From the NCBI GenBank assembly GCA_000969725.1, contig JXSR01S028868.1: 20,853 nt of DNA; one strand, given 5' to 3'. Each line of letters begins with the position of its first letter. Positions within the stretch are counted from its first letter, which is position 1. The notes beneath the pieces are model-generated. The model made no database searches. It worked only from the letters and a program-made list of their open reading frames with translations, and was not told the DNA's origin. The translations under genes and the position numbers were made by a program. The stretch comes from Ophiothrix spiculata (taxonomy: Eukaryota > Echinodermata > Ophiuroidea > Amphilepidida > Ophiotrichidae). Of this stretch, positions 8,866 through 19,437 are shown in pieces.

Positions 8866-9310
8866 TCAAACTTAACGCAGCGGGTCCCTCAGTGGCAAAA
8901 AAATTCAAATCGATCCAAGGGGTTTCGTGCTAATTAGCATGAAATGATTTTTCGAGGGCTCTGTTCAAATTTGTTTTGCCCATAAAATCAAAACTGAATA
9001 ATTTTTTTCTTATTTTATTTGACAATGTAATTGTACTTGCAATGTGCAAATTTGAACGAAATTTCATGCGAAAATTCCTTTGGGAACAGGGCTTTTGAAA
9101 TTTTGGCGGGGAACATTTTGATGCGGCATAAAAAAAGGATTTTTGGTCGCCATTTTGGAACGGTTCATCCGATTTTCAAATTGTTTTCTGTATTTTGGTC
9201 CTTTTTACATGCTTTATCATTGACCAGACTTTCAACGTAAAATTTATATCGGAAGGTTGTTTTTTAAGGGGGGTCCCTAGGAACCCCTCCCCCCGCCCCC
9301 TTGGGCACCA
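8866..9310. other. unassigned segment with a G-quadruplex-like end
   Basis: The segment contains no convincing exon. A 69-codon frame at 9031-9240 has no recognisable content and I do not support it. The composition shifts from AT-rich to strongly GC-skewed at 9266-9303. The perfect palindrome TGCTAATTAGCA is at 8928-8939. The abrupt composition change suggests an old insertion, but I could not pair its ends. Confidence 0.4.
9275..9300 (-). other. canonical G-quadruplex motif on the minus strand
   Basis: On the minus strand the order is G5, C, G6, A, G4, TTCCTA, G3: four runs of at least three G with loops of 1, 1 and 6 bases. This fits the standard G3+N1-7 pattern. It stands out in an AT-rich window. 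A plus-strand G6 run at 9268-9273 is adjacent. Confidence 0.75.
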
Positions 9311-9833
9311 ACGAGTGGAAAATACATTGGACATTTTTAAAAGTGTTAAATGAGCACATATAGCTTGACTTTTGTTAAAGTTGGATTCAATATGTGTTTG
9401 CTAGAATTTTATAGAAAGAAATAAACAATTTTTGTTCATCCTTTTATTGCAATTTTTGATTAACATAAAATACTTTTGTGCTGATAATTTAATAATGTCA
9501 ATGTGACTATGCAGACAGTGACTTCCCCAGGATTCATTCGTTAAATTGATTAGCTAATATAATAAATACTGAACACAGCCATGTTGTATAGCCTGTAAAC
9601 ATGAGTAATATTTGACCGCATTTGAACCTGACATCCCTCCTAACTAGTCTCACTCAGACATATACATGTCAGCATCATGATTACATTATGAGCCTTATTG
9701 AAGCCGCTGTTTGAGGCGAATCTTTATATTAGATTTGACTGACACAATTTCTCTGAGAAGTTGATTGATGCAAATGTAGGTGGAGTGGCAATTTACTGGT
9801 CTTAATTGCTGGTGTTCAGTGAGAATATCCGTA
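9311..9833. other. AT-rich region, nothing recognised
   Basis: No repeat partner, exon signal or transposon end was found here. Confidence 0.45.
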
Positions 9834-10276
9834 TGTGCCCCATCATATCAAACCTTAAGGGTCCAAAAATGAAAATTGATTTGTTGGTCTCATCTGAAAG
9901 ATTATAGATTAAGCTTTAAAATGACGCCTTGCTTTTGGTTATTAGATATTCGATTGCAAAAGTTACATCCAAATTGGTAAAAGGCATCAGGTTGATTCAG
10001 AAAACTATGGTTCTGAGAAAATAGAGTTTAAAGTTTCTGTACTGGTGAAACTTGAATGAAGAAAGGATTTTTATCTCAGTTTTTAAAACATTTTTGTCTA
10101 AAGTTTTGGATGTTGAAACCTGATTGATATGATAGAATACACTTCAAAGGTAACGTTTCTGATGAAATTAGAAATTCGACCTTGGTAATCATTTTTGACT
10201 ATGCTATTCAATGGGCCCCCGTATCTCGTAATTTACTATACCGACCTTACGGTACCTTTAGATATGACGGGGCACA
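9834..10276 (+). mobile_element. MITE family M1, copy 1 (443 bp)
   Basis: The left end TGTGCCCCATCATATC is mirrored by GATATGACGGGGCACA at the right end, with TA on both flanks (9832-9833 and 10277-10278). The interior aligns end to end with 12797-13223 and 15395-15840, including TTTGGTTATTAGATATTCGA and CTGATGAAATTAGAAATTCG. There is no transposase coding. TA flanks suggest mobilisation by a Tc1/mariner-like transposase, but this is inference. Confidence 0.85.
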
Positions 10277-10286
10277 TATCTTTAAG

Positions 10287-11062
10287 CTTCATAGGAAAAC
10301 ATTTTAACAGGAGAGTTTGATCAAATTTTATTTTGACCATTTGGATCCTAAATCTTTTTTTTTGTTTTGTTATCCTGTACCCATTAGCAAGTCATCTTTT
10401 TGAATCTAACCTATGAAAAGTCATATTTAAAAACTTCATTGAATAGTACAATTCTTGGTATTAAACAACCCAAGGTCCCTATCAGTTTTCGTATTCAGTT
10501 GTGATATTCTTTAACATGTAGTGCTTTTTGAAATTGCCTTGACATGGGTGCCCTTCAATTTTTTTTTGGACCTTTTTCTTTTCATTTTTCTTTTTTGACT
10601 ATTCCCAGGAGAACCCTTAGCATATTATAGGTGCTTGGTGCTCCCATGATAGTAACTTCAAATATCTTTAAAATTAATACTGATATACATAAAACTAGTA
10701 ATATTAATGCTATGTATGTCAATACTCATGTTTAATTTTTACTTGATTCCATATGTATATTAACTTCACACAAAAAATGTTAAAACCACTAAGATTCCAT
10801 GACAATCAATTCTATCATCAGTAGATAGCAGAGTGTACTGTTACATTTGTCTGTGCGTATCAAAATGTCAGGTTACTTAGCCCTTGTCATATTTAATCAG
10901 GAGTCATGCCCTGCGAACCTAGGAAAGGGGACCCTAGTAGTAATGGAAACTATTATAAAGCACTTTAAAAACACTAGTTTATAGGTGAATCCTATCATTG
11001 ATATACAAGAATAGCATTTCAAATTTCTCAAAGTCTTTGCATAAATTTGCAGTAGTAATATT
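10287..11062. other. AT-rich region holding one stray module fragment
   Basis: Positions 10371-10396 (TTATCCTGTACCCATTAG, then CAAGTCAT) match the module repeat unit found at 3847-3872 and 17570-17595, with no homology on either side. Otherwise nothing is recognised. Confidence 0.45.
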
Positions 11063-11218
11063 AGCCCTTGTTTCGGGCTGTCAATATTGTTCAATTTAGT
11101 GTATACCATGTCTGGTACTCTCTGAATCAAACTAAATTCCAGCCCTTGTTTCGGGCTGTCAATATTGTTCAATTTAGTGTATACCATGTCTGGTACTCTC
11201 TGAATCAAACTAAATTCC
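11063..11218 (+). repeat. perfect 78-bp tandem duplication
   Basis: Units 11063-11140 and 11141-11218 are identical base for base. Each contains the small hairpins AGCCC...GGGCT (start of the unit) and AATTTAGT...ACTAAATT (near its end). Perfect identity indicates a recent duplication or homogenisation. It opens a 111-codon minus-strand frame (10897-11232) that I take to be a by-product, because its repeats simply translate the tandem unit. Confidence 0.95.
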
Positions 11219-11248
11219 CAGTGAAAGAACACTTGGAAAGAACCCTTC

Positions 11249-11272
11249 GCCCGGGCAGCGCGCTGCCCGGGC
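11249..11272. repeat. perfect 24-bp GC-rich palindrome
   Basis: The half-site GCCCGGGCAGCG is followed immediately by its reverse complement, with no spacer. It holds two CCCGGG sites around a central GCGCGC and stands 30 bp right of the 78-bp tandem repeat. It could be a hairpin or a dimeric protein-binding site; no function can be assigned. Confidence 0.9.
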
Positions 11273-12000
11273 TCATTGCTGAGTCCTTGGGAGGGAAGAT
11301 CAGGGGAACGATACTAGTTCTATAGTAATATTAACCTTACAATTACAACCAAGCAACAGGAAAATCCTTTAAATTGCTTTGTTAGATGTCTTTAACAGGT
11401 CACATCGTTTCACTATGGATTTTCCTACATGTAGTCTACACAACATATGTGTTATATATTTGACCAATTACAGATGCTTTAGCAAAATTTGAATCAAAAC
11501 TTCATGCATTCCCAACTTATGTTTGGTAATGTTTGCACAATTTCACATGCATTTTAATTTTTTTTAAAGGAAAGTGTGTTTTTACACATCAACATTACAT
11601 CATACAAGGAGCTGTACCAAATTTTGAATGAATGAAAATTCAAGATTTTACAGTTATGTTTTCTTTGTTCTTAAAATGGGGTGACAGGCTGAATTTTGCA
11701 ATACAATGCGTTTCATCTTAGCCGTCATTCTCAAATGAAACATAATGAACGGCGCTTCACAACCATGTTATTTTTGTAGTATATTTTCAGTTGCAAAGTT
11801 AATCACAAGTGTGGAACTAATAGCATGTAGAAGTGTGCCATGTTCTAGGGTCAAGATGATGAAAAATAATTTTTAAGATGAGATTTTTGATTGAATAGAT
11901 CAGGGGATGGGGCGGCATCCACATTGTTTGTCTATTGTATGGCAATATTTTGATTTTTTTAGCATTCAAGTCCAGACACAACAGTGTCTAACTTTTAATC
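11273..12000. other. AT-rich region, nothing recognised
   Basis: No repeat partner in the window, no exon signal and no supported frame were found. Confidence 0.45.
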
Positions 12001-12188
12001 TAAGTAATGGCAGGTACAAGTAGCTTCATAATACCATTTTATCAAGGAGACTTATCTGGATATGATAGAGTGAAATGAACATAGCTATGTAGTAAGTAAT
12101 GGCATGTACAAGTAGCGTCATTTATTAATAACATTTATCAAGGAGACTGTTATATGGATATGATAGAGTGGCCTGAACATGGCTAAGT
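12001..12188 (+). repeat. diverged tandem duplication of about 92 bp
   Basis: Units starting TAAGTAATGGCA at 12001 and 12093 share ACAAGTAGC, ATCAAGGAGACT and GGATATGATAGAGTG. They differ by substitutions and small indels, so this duplication is older than the perfect one at 11063. Confidence 0.8.
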
Positions 12189-12601
12189 ACAAGACTCCAT
12201 TTTCCATTATCCAATGAGTGCATAGTTGTTTTGAATGATTAAAAGGAATATTATACTGATAGTCAACATACTGGCTATGCCAAGCATTTTCTTAAGCAGA
12301 CATAGACCAGGCGCCAGAAATCTGAAAAAAGTGTGCATGGACGTTAAAATTTCCAGAGAACCAGTATTTCAGAAAATTGTAATTCCTATTTTGATTCAGA
12401 AATCAAGAATTTTTCAATAAAAGAAGAACTTGTTTGAATCTCTTTGAATGAATACATATCATTTTTCTAAAATGTCCATGTTTCTTATCATTTTCTTCAC
12501 AAATTTGTACTAGAGACAAACAATTATATATGGCAAGACTCTTTGCTGTGCTGTAGTAGAGAAAAATATTGTCAGCTGGCTCTCGTTTTTTCTGTCCCAA
12601 C

Positions 12602-12626
12602 GGGCGCAAAACGTTGGGAACCATTG
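12602..12626 (-). mobile_element. possible unpaired hAT-like terminus
   Basis: On the minus strand the sequence begins CAATGGTTCCCAACGTTTTG, resembling the CA(G)TGGTTC-type ends common in hAT transposons (general knowledge). CCCAACG and CGTTGGG form a local 7-bp inverted repeat (12598-12604 and 12612-12618). No matching opposite end was found nearby, so this may be a fragment or coincidence. Confidence 0.3.
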
Positions 12627-12796
12627 GGTAAAAATCACCCTGCGCCCACTTAAGAAAATCTTGGACTATGCCATTCATGACACTTATTCAAAATTGGAGA
12701 AGAGTTTGAACTTGTTTAGGTGTTAACATTTTGTTTTGGTAACACAATCCCTATGTGATCTCCTGATTCTACTGTGGTTTGGTAACCAAACAAAAA

Positions 12797-13223
12797 TGTG
12801 ACCCGTCACATCGAAAGGTACCTTGCGGGTCCCTAAATGAAAATTGATTTTTTGGTTTCATCTGAAGGATCATATTTTAAGCTTTAAAATGACACCTTGC
12901 TTTTGGTTATTGGATGTTCGATTGCAAAGTTACATCCAGATTGGTAAAAGGCATCGGGCTGATTCAGAAAACTATAGTTCTGAGAAAATCAAGTTTAAAG
13001 TTTATGTACTGGTAAAACTTTGAATGGATAAAGGATTTTTATCCCAGTTTTTAAAACATTTGTCTTATGTTTTAGATGATATGATAGAATACACTTCAAA
13101 GGTCATGTTTCTGATGAAATTAGAAATTCGACCTTGGATGTGATTTTTACTATGCTCAGCTTCAATGGTATCTTGTAATTTACTATGCCAACCTTAAGGT
13201 GCCTTTCAATATGATGAGACACG
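12797..13223 (+). mobile_element. MITE family M1, copy 2 (about 427 bp)
   Basis: The left end is TGTGACCCGTCACATCGAAA. The degraded right end is ...AAGGTGCCTTTCAATATGAT then GAGACACG. It aligns end to end with copies 1 and 3. The target-site duplication is no longer readable. It is the most worn copy at the right terminus. Confidence 0.85.
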
Positions 13224-14246
13224 CATTTACAAACAATTGTAGAGGGCCTTTATAACAAAAACATTTCCCAGGGAAAATTTCAACATCGTAGGACATCCTG
13301 GAAATCTTGACTTTCAATAAAAGTTCATTCTTTTTGTTATTGTGGCAAGTGTAAACTTGTTAATAACACTTTATTCATTATGGTGTCCACAGAAATGCTT
13401 TAAAAATAATTCAGGAACCTGAATATTGGACAACAGCCTTGAGTGTGCAATGAGAATTGCCAAGATGTATATCTGCTAGAGCCCAGGGCAAGTGCTTCAA
13501 GAAACACATAACATAAAGATCGTCTTTGACACCCACATTATCTGAACATTTGATGACAGTGAAATGTTGTTACTAAGCAAATAATGTTACTATCCTAGCC
13601 TGGGAATTTAAAGACTTTGCACAACTTTAATTTTGAGAAAGCAATTTGTTAGGCAGCTTGTAACTAATAAATTTCTTAGCTATTGCCAAGCACAAAACAT
13701 ATATTAACACTCTTATTTTGTGTTCTCAAAACACAAAGCAAGCAAGAATGACATACTGTAACCCGTTACCCTGACATAGACGAACTTGTTTTCTGCAGAT
13801 TAGTAGTCCTTCGTTGTTCCAGTATACCACAAAAGCTCTACATGATTAGAGCACAAAGTTAATGAGTAAAATTGTCTTTCTTGATTCAGCTATGAAAACT
13901 CTCTCAAATATGTAATTGTCCGATTCCTTATCAAGTGGTAATAAACTTTTGTTTCTATAGCTCACACAAGCTCCTTTATGAAAACCTGTGTCAAATAAAA
14001 TGTGGCTAAAGAAAACCAGTACTAAGATTTTCAAAAATTGTAAAAACCAAGAATGTGTTTAAAACTTGAAAATATCACTCATGGGCTGAAGTATATCTTT
14101 TTCCCATCAAACATATTGTACTCTTAATGTTTCATTTATCTAACAAGTAGCATTTAAAAACCGACAATATTTTTTATCTTAGAATTCTTCTATTTATAAA
14201 TCCATTTGTATTCATTTCTAAGCTACGTAGCTAAGTTGCAATATGT
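13224..14246. other. AT-rich region, nothing recognised
   Basis: No exon signals or repeats with partners were found. A perfect 12-bp palindrome AGCTACGTAGCT lies at 14221-14232, just before the next MITE. Confidence 0.45.
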
Positions 14247-14657
14247 GGGCTGCTCTGGCAAAATGAGAGGAAAGTCGCAAATCAACATTTTGAATAAATG
14301 ACACCTAAAGTAAAAATAGGTTTTATGACATAAAAGGCCTTCATGCATAAGTGTTTACCTATACCAAAAGTTTTGAAGGTCAACTTTACCAGGAAGTGCA
14401 ATTATTCACGGTTAATTGATTGCATGTTGCTATTATGTACTGTAGTAATTGGTATCTTTGAAATCATTTGGGAGCTATTTTGAATTGCAATATATTCAGT
14501 GGACTGCTTTGGATTTGGATCTCTATAAGTAAAGAATGGAGAAAGAAAGTGTGACATATTATATATCATTTAAAAGCTGAGATTATACACAATTGAAATA
14601 TGCCATAAACTCAATTTTGAAATTTGCGACTTTCCTATCATTTTGCCAGAGCACCCC
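14247..14657. mobile_element. 411-bp MITE with about 40-bp TIRs, unrelated to M1
   Basis: The left end GGGCTGCTCTGGCAAAATGA continues with GAGGAAAGTCGCAAAT. It is mirrored on the right by ATTTGCGACTTTCCTATCAT then TTTGCCAGAGCACCCC. The TIRs differ at only a few positions. The interior is AT-rich and non-coding. Flanks do not give a clear duplication, so the superfamily is left open. No second copy occurs in the window. Confidence 0.85.
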
Positions 14658-15065
14658 TCATATGCGTTCATAATTTGTTTGCTTGTATATATTTACATCC
14701 TTTCAGGGTTTCTTTGTTATATCGTTTATGAGACTCAAGTGTCTTATCTCAATGACACTGTAACATTGTAAAGATTCTCGAGTAGGATTTATGAAGCTTT
14801 GAATATCAAATGAGAAACCCTATGCTAGCATGAAAATTTGATGAGAAAATATATATATAATGGGAATATTGACTGTACGGAAATTGTATAGAAGATTTTT
14901 TGAACTCCTCCATTTGTGAAGATTTACTCATTAGCTAGATTAGGTAATTTAGTTGAAATCTTTTAAAACTTGAAGAAGCTTGTATTCAAAAGAACTCTAA
15001 GACTTACAAGTTACAAAATGTTACCCAAATAAGGGAAATTTACCAAACCCTAATACTATCTTTAT

Positions 15066-15158
15066 ACTAATAATGATCTCTTTTCTTTCTTTTATTTCTA
15101 TTCCATGTCCATGTTTGGTCAATGCTGATATGGTGAATAACTTCAATTATAGGTAAGT
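15066..15158 (+). promoter_or_regulatory. candidate recursive splice site (AG|GTAAGT)
   Basis: A branch-point-like TACTAAT (15066-15072) is followed by a pyrimidine tract (15074-15102, TCTCTTTTCTTTCTTTTA onward) and then TTATAG|GTAAGT with the junction at 15152/15153. No AG dinucleotide lies between about 15040 and the TATAG. A 3' splice site directly abutted to a consensus 5' splice site is the signature of a zero-length recursive splice site in a long intron. It implies a plus-strand intron spanning this point, which is inference. Confidence 0.4.
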
Positions 15159-15394
15159 AAAATTTATTTGAACTATATTTATGATTCATTTAAAGGTGTA
15201 ATTCATGATTTTTGATGTGGTGACAACCTCTCCTGTTTTCTAACTAACATGCTAAATAAAAATAAGATTACAACATAAATACATGCTGCAAATTTCACTT
15301 GATTCCAGCATTTGTTTTCAAGTTACAAGCTTTTTGGCATTGTAAAAATCCCCTTAGGGTACTGTGTTGTAATAACTGTGGGACCCCGACAATA

Positions 15395-15840
15395 TGTGAC
15401 CCGTCATATCGAAAGGTACCTTAAGGTCGGCAAAATCAAAATTGATTTTTTGGTCTCATCTGAAAGCTGAGATTTTAAGCTTTAAAATGACGCCTTGCTT
15501 TTGGTTATTGGATGTTTGGTTGCGAAGTTACACCCAAATTGGTAAAAGGCATCGGGCTGATTCGGAAAACTATAGTTCTGAGAAAATCGAGTTTAAAGTT
15601 TTTGTACTTAGTAAATCTTGAATGGAGAGAGAATTTTTAGTTTGGTTTTCAATACATTTTTCTTATGTTTTCAATGTTGAAACCTGATTAATATGATAGA
15701 ATACACTTCCATAATAACCTTTCTGATGAAATTAGAAATTCGACCTTGGACGTGATTTTTGACTATGCTTAGCTTCAATGGCCCGTATCTCGTAATGTAT
15801 TCTGCCGGTATTAAGGTACCTTTCGATATGACGATCCACA
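15395..15840 (+). mobile_element. MITE family M1, copy 3 (446 bp, best preserved)
   Basis: The left end TGTGACCCGTCATATCGAAA continues GGTACCTTAAGG. It is mirrored by TTAAGGTACCTTTCGATATG then ACGATCCACA. TA lies on both sides (15393-15394 and 15841-15842). Each terminus carries the palindrome AAGGTACCTT. It is in the same orientation as copies 1 and 2 and non-coding. Confidence 0.9.
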
Positions 15841-15842
15841 TA

Positions 15843-17071
15843 TATCTTTAAATGAAAGCGCATTAGAATAGTTTGGGGATTGAATCGCATACCAGTCAGG
15901 GATTCATAATAGCTGAAAAAATAAATTTAGATAGAGGTGACCTTGAGGATGAAAAGTGGATCATGAATTGCCCCTTTAGATTGTATTTGAACTTTCTAAA
16001 TTTGGATCTTCAAATTAAGTCAGCAGTCACTAATTTGACATGCAAATGGAGTAACATTGCGTTATAATGACAACAGCATTTCCATGTACTGCTAGCCTTT
16101 GTAAGTTATAAGGTTGCTCTGTAAAGCATCAGTTTGTTAAAGAGTTTAATGGCATAGTTAACTATCAACTGAAATATTGATATAGAGCTCTATACATGAA
16201 AGTGAAGGATGTAACACATCTGTTAATATGGTCCTTTTTCACCTTTTCTTCCAATTGTTGTGTGGTCATACTTGAGGATAATGTGGTAATAAATGTTGAA
16301 AGTTTTGAATAAATGATGAAATCTTTTGAATTTTACATTCATCTTTTGAAAAGTAGCTTTGTTATTAAGGAAAATAGTACACCTTGATTATTTCACTTAT
16401 ATCAAGAAAGTGGTACGTCTGTGACACATTAAGTATTAAAGTTGAACAAATGCGAAAGGTCAGTATTGAGTTTTGTAACCAAAAAGTGATTTTTAAAGTT
16501 GAAAAGTATAGGTTATATGGTAGCTTTGAAAAGTTATCCATGTTGATATTTGTGTCAGATAGTCATTCCTTTTTAAATGTCATTTTCTGAAAAGTGGAAT
16601 CTTGCCAAAATTACAAACGAGGGGGTATCAAAAAGTTTTAAAGATCACAAAGAAGAAATACAGCTAAGAATATAATTTTATTATGCAACCCTTAAGTCAT
16701 CTTTACATAGCCGCTGTGCAAAGAAACACATTTTTTTCACTAAAAACTGACTGTCCACAGTCTGTCATTGTAAAGGTCCTCTTTTAGCAAAAAATCCACA
16801 TTTTATTCATTGAAAATCAACATTTTCAGGTCGGTCATGCTTTATTATGTCCTTATGACATCATTTGTTGACCTATTTCCATAAATTTGGTATCAATGGA
16901 AAGAGGAGATCCTAACCTATAACTTCGGTATCAAACATCTAAACCTCGGAGTGTCACCATAGAATTATTGAGCTGTAACCCTTCAAATGTAGGAATTTAA
17001 ACATGCAACGTATCTTTGATTTTCCCATGCAGTTTATCTTGTAATCGGAAGCATACTTGAGTATCTAACAG
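15843..17071. other. AT-rich region, no supported gene
   Basis: Open frames of 64 codons (15873-16067) and 68 codons (16384-16590) were examined. Neither has a recognisable motif, a convincing acceptor or a second copy. A perfect 12-bp palindrome ATAGAGCTCTAT occurs near 16182. Nothing else was recognised. Confidence 0.45.
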
Positions 17072-17368
17072 AAATGTTTTAAACATAACATATAGGCCTG
17101 CTCATCTTTAAAAAAATATTTAGCATAATCTGAACCAAAGTGCTAATTTGTGAATGTTTATTGCTTTGACGTTTTCAATTTTTCCCAAGCACTGGGCTTT
17201 TGCACGTGCTATTATGTGCCTGACACTCGATTAGGAGAGTGCCTACTTATGTGTACTGCGTAAACGCACTTCTGTAAACGCTGTGCCGTATGTAATTTGA
17301 ATATCAACTGTGGATTCATCACGAATCAACAATGGTTCGCTGTATAAGGAGATACAGTGAGATGTTGA

Positions 17369-17704
17369 ATATGTTATCCCATACCAATTAGTAGGTCATC
17401 ACCTGTCATCCCTGCAAACTCTTATCACCAGCAAGATGCATTATCACCTGTATTCACTATACACACAGGACAGTCTCCATGTACTAAAATGATAAATTAC
17501 AACCTATAAATGTCAAATTTCTACTCAGAAAGCACTGGATTGATGACTTGTGAACCCCATAACACAATATGTTATCCCGCACCCATTAGCAGGTCATCAC
17601 CTGTCATCCCTGCAAACTTTTATCACCAGCAAGATGCATCATCTCCTGTATTCACTACACACACAAAGCTGTCTCCATGTCAAAAAGCTTTATCAAATTC
17701 ATAA
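17369..17704 (+). pseudogene. recurrent open frame, copy C, split by a stop
   Basis: The first unit (17369-17509) reads ICYPIPISRSSPVIPANSYH onward and stops at TAA 17507-17509. The second unit opens again after it, with ATG at 17543, and ends CQKALSNS at 17704. Units are spaced 198 bp (66 codons), so frame is still preserved between them. Copy C carries nine extra bases (AAAGCACTG, in frame) after the TTTCTACTCAG acceptor-like site, compared with B. The equivalent of the TAA is a sense codon in B. Changes relative to B are a mix of silent and replacement. Confidence 0.35.
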
Positions 17705-18765
17705 ATCATGGATTTTGAAAGGATATAAATATTGCTATCTATGGTATACGGAGCTTATTAACTAAAAAACCTGATACCGCGCCGGCAATCTCTTAGAATT
17801 ACTGTATGTCTACATAATGGGTTATGGGCTTTCTTGTCTAGCTTTTAGGAAGAAAATTGTGCTTGAGTTGATGTTTATGATTTTGTTACCATCTCAAGAA
17901 TGCATTATAAAGTAAGGTACTATGGTTTTGTATATTCATCATTTTTAATGACAACCTATCTACTTTTGGGGACTATACTAGATTCAAATTCTTAGCAGAA
18001 AATTAGCATGATGAACATTTATAATGCCCTTTTTCAAAGCACTAAAATGTTTAGAAATCTTAATGAAATATTGAAAACATGTATCTCTCAGCAAAAAACT
18101 GTTTTTAAACCCAAAGAAATAATGAATAGAGAAATGAATACGAAAAATGGCTATAGATCCATCAGAGGTGAACATGTTCAAGTAAATTACTTTCAAAGTC
18201 TTAATGGTGACATGATTTATATGTTAAATAATGTTGATATAAACATCAAATATTTCTGATGATAAACAAAGCAAGATGTGTTTACATCTAAGGTAAATTA
18301 AACCATCTGGTTAGAGGTTTCTTCTTACAGACTAGAAAAACGTATCATGATTCGATGTTTTGAAAAAAGTGTCCAAGATTCAGCTCTATAACAATGTTTG
18401 TTGAAATAAAGAAGTTTTACGATTAATGTTTTAAGGTATTAATTAAGTGTGAGTGTTTATTGCTTTAAGATTACTAAAAATGCATATGATTCATTGATGT
18501 GTTTCATTGTTTCTGCTGTGATTGGTACCAGATATAGGTCTAGTTATCTTCAGTAGATAGCAGAAAAAATAGCAGCTTTCTTCAACATTTGTCTATTCTG
18601 CTATTTGGGATAGTTTGACTTTGGTCTCTGTTGGCAAAGAGGATGCAAAAACAGGTACTTCTTGAAGCTATCCTGTCTAGCCCAAACCACTGTTGGAAAT
18701 TCTTATGGTTGAATTTTTTTGTAAAAAGACTCTGTACTTGTTTGATTATAGACAACTTTACATAT

Positions 18766-19017
18766 AGGGCCAAAACATAGTCGGCCTGCAAACAAAATTT
18801 TCGGTACCAAACATTTGGTCTTGACATCAAATAAAATAACCGTTGAGACCGAATAAAACTTCACGCTAAATTGCACATGTGTTGAATTGCCATATACATT
18901 GTCTCAAATGTTTGTTACTGATTTATACTTTAAATTTGATCGCAAATATTTGGTGATGTCACGACCAAATGTTTGGTAGCGCAAATTTTGTTTGAAGGCC
19001 GACTATGTTTTGACCCT
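18766..19017. mobile_element. 252-bp MITE inserted in copy C, long imperfect TIRs
   Basis: The left end AGGGCCAAAACATAGTCGGC is mirrored by GCCGACTATGTTTTGACCCT. Pairing continues inward for about 70 bp (TACCAAACATTTGGTC with GACCAAATGTTTGGTA). The sequence is absent from the matching place in B (about 6578). Flanks are TA-rich (ATATA on the left, TTAG on the right), but the exact duplication is ambiguous. It is non-coding. Confidence 0.85.
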
Positions 19018-19122
19018 TAGCCATTGAAGTATCAATGACATCAAAGCATCTTGCATCCTGGCCACGATTTAAAACAGCTGAAAGCAGTCGTAAATTCCGA
19101 TCCTGGTCATTTTCTCTTTTTC
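19018..19122 (+). other. segment of about 105 bp present in C, missing from B
   Basis: The segment lies between the MITE end and the point where B/C homology resumes (CACATATCTGCAAAGTC). It has no TIRs or duplications of its own. A deletion in B between the similar sequences TTTACA and TTTCACA explains it more simply than an insertion in C. Confidence 0.5.
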
Positions 19123-19276
19123 ACATATCTGCAAAGTCCATGTTATCATGGTTAGAAGGTTTAAAATGGCACCTCAATGAAATTTACTCAACATCCACAA
19201 GTCAAGTTATGGGTGGCCATAGTTTGTCATCAAGTAAAACATGAAACTGAGGTAAACACATTCAAAAATCAGTAAG

Positions 19277-19437
19277 CAGGGATGTGAGAGTGCCTCTTTT
19301 CAGCTGATTTCCTCGTTTTTGAAAATGTTCATGTGCTAAAATTTTAGCTTTTTCATTCATTTTCAGCCCATTTTTGACCTTTTACCCCAATTTTACGACG
19401 CTTTTCTTGTTTTTGTCACTGGCCTCTCACACCCCTG
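19277..19437. mobile_element. 161-bp hAT-like MITE inserted in copy C
   Basis: The left end CAGGGATGTGAGAG is mirrored by CTCTCACACCCCTG. AGTAAG flanks both sides (19271-19276 and 19438-19443), and B has the single empty site CCAGTAAGCTTTATA at about 6697. CAGGG ends are characteristic of hAT elements, although the exact repeat readable here is 6 bp rather than the usual 8 (an imperfect 8-bp reading is possible). There is no coding capacity. Confidence 0.8.

Noticed and set aside
10155..10190. CTGATGA...GAAATTCGAC in the M1 MITEs as a hammerhead ribozyme core
   Set aside because: The CGAAA core box and a compatible third stem are missing in all three copies.
10897..11232. 111-codon minus-strand open frame with two repeated peptide blocks
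   Set aside because: The peptide repeat is only the translation of the perfect 78-bp tandem duplication, and no other coding evidence is present.
12403..12678. 91-codon minus-strand open frame
   Set aside because: It overlaps the hAT-like end and a local inverted repeat, has no recognisable motif, and no splice or initiation evidence.
15873..16067. 64-codon plus-strand frame starting MGIESHTSQGF
   Set aside because: No motif, acceptor or repeat support; the length is within chance expectation.
18008..18259. 83-codon plus-strand open frame in copy C, with the related minus-strand frame shared by B and C
   Set aside because: The homologous frame in B is broken by a 2-bp indel. The conservation is that of the whole duplicated DNA rather than of a reading frame.
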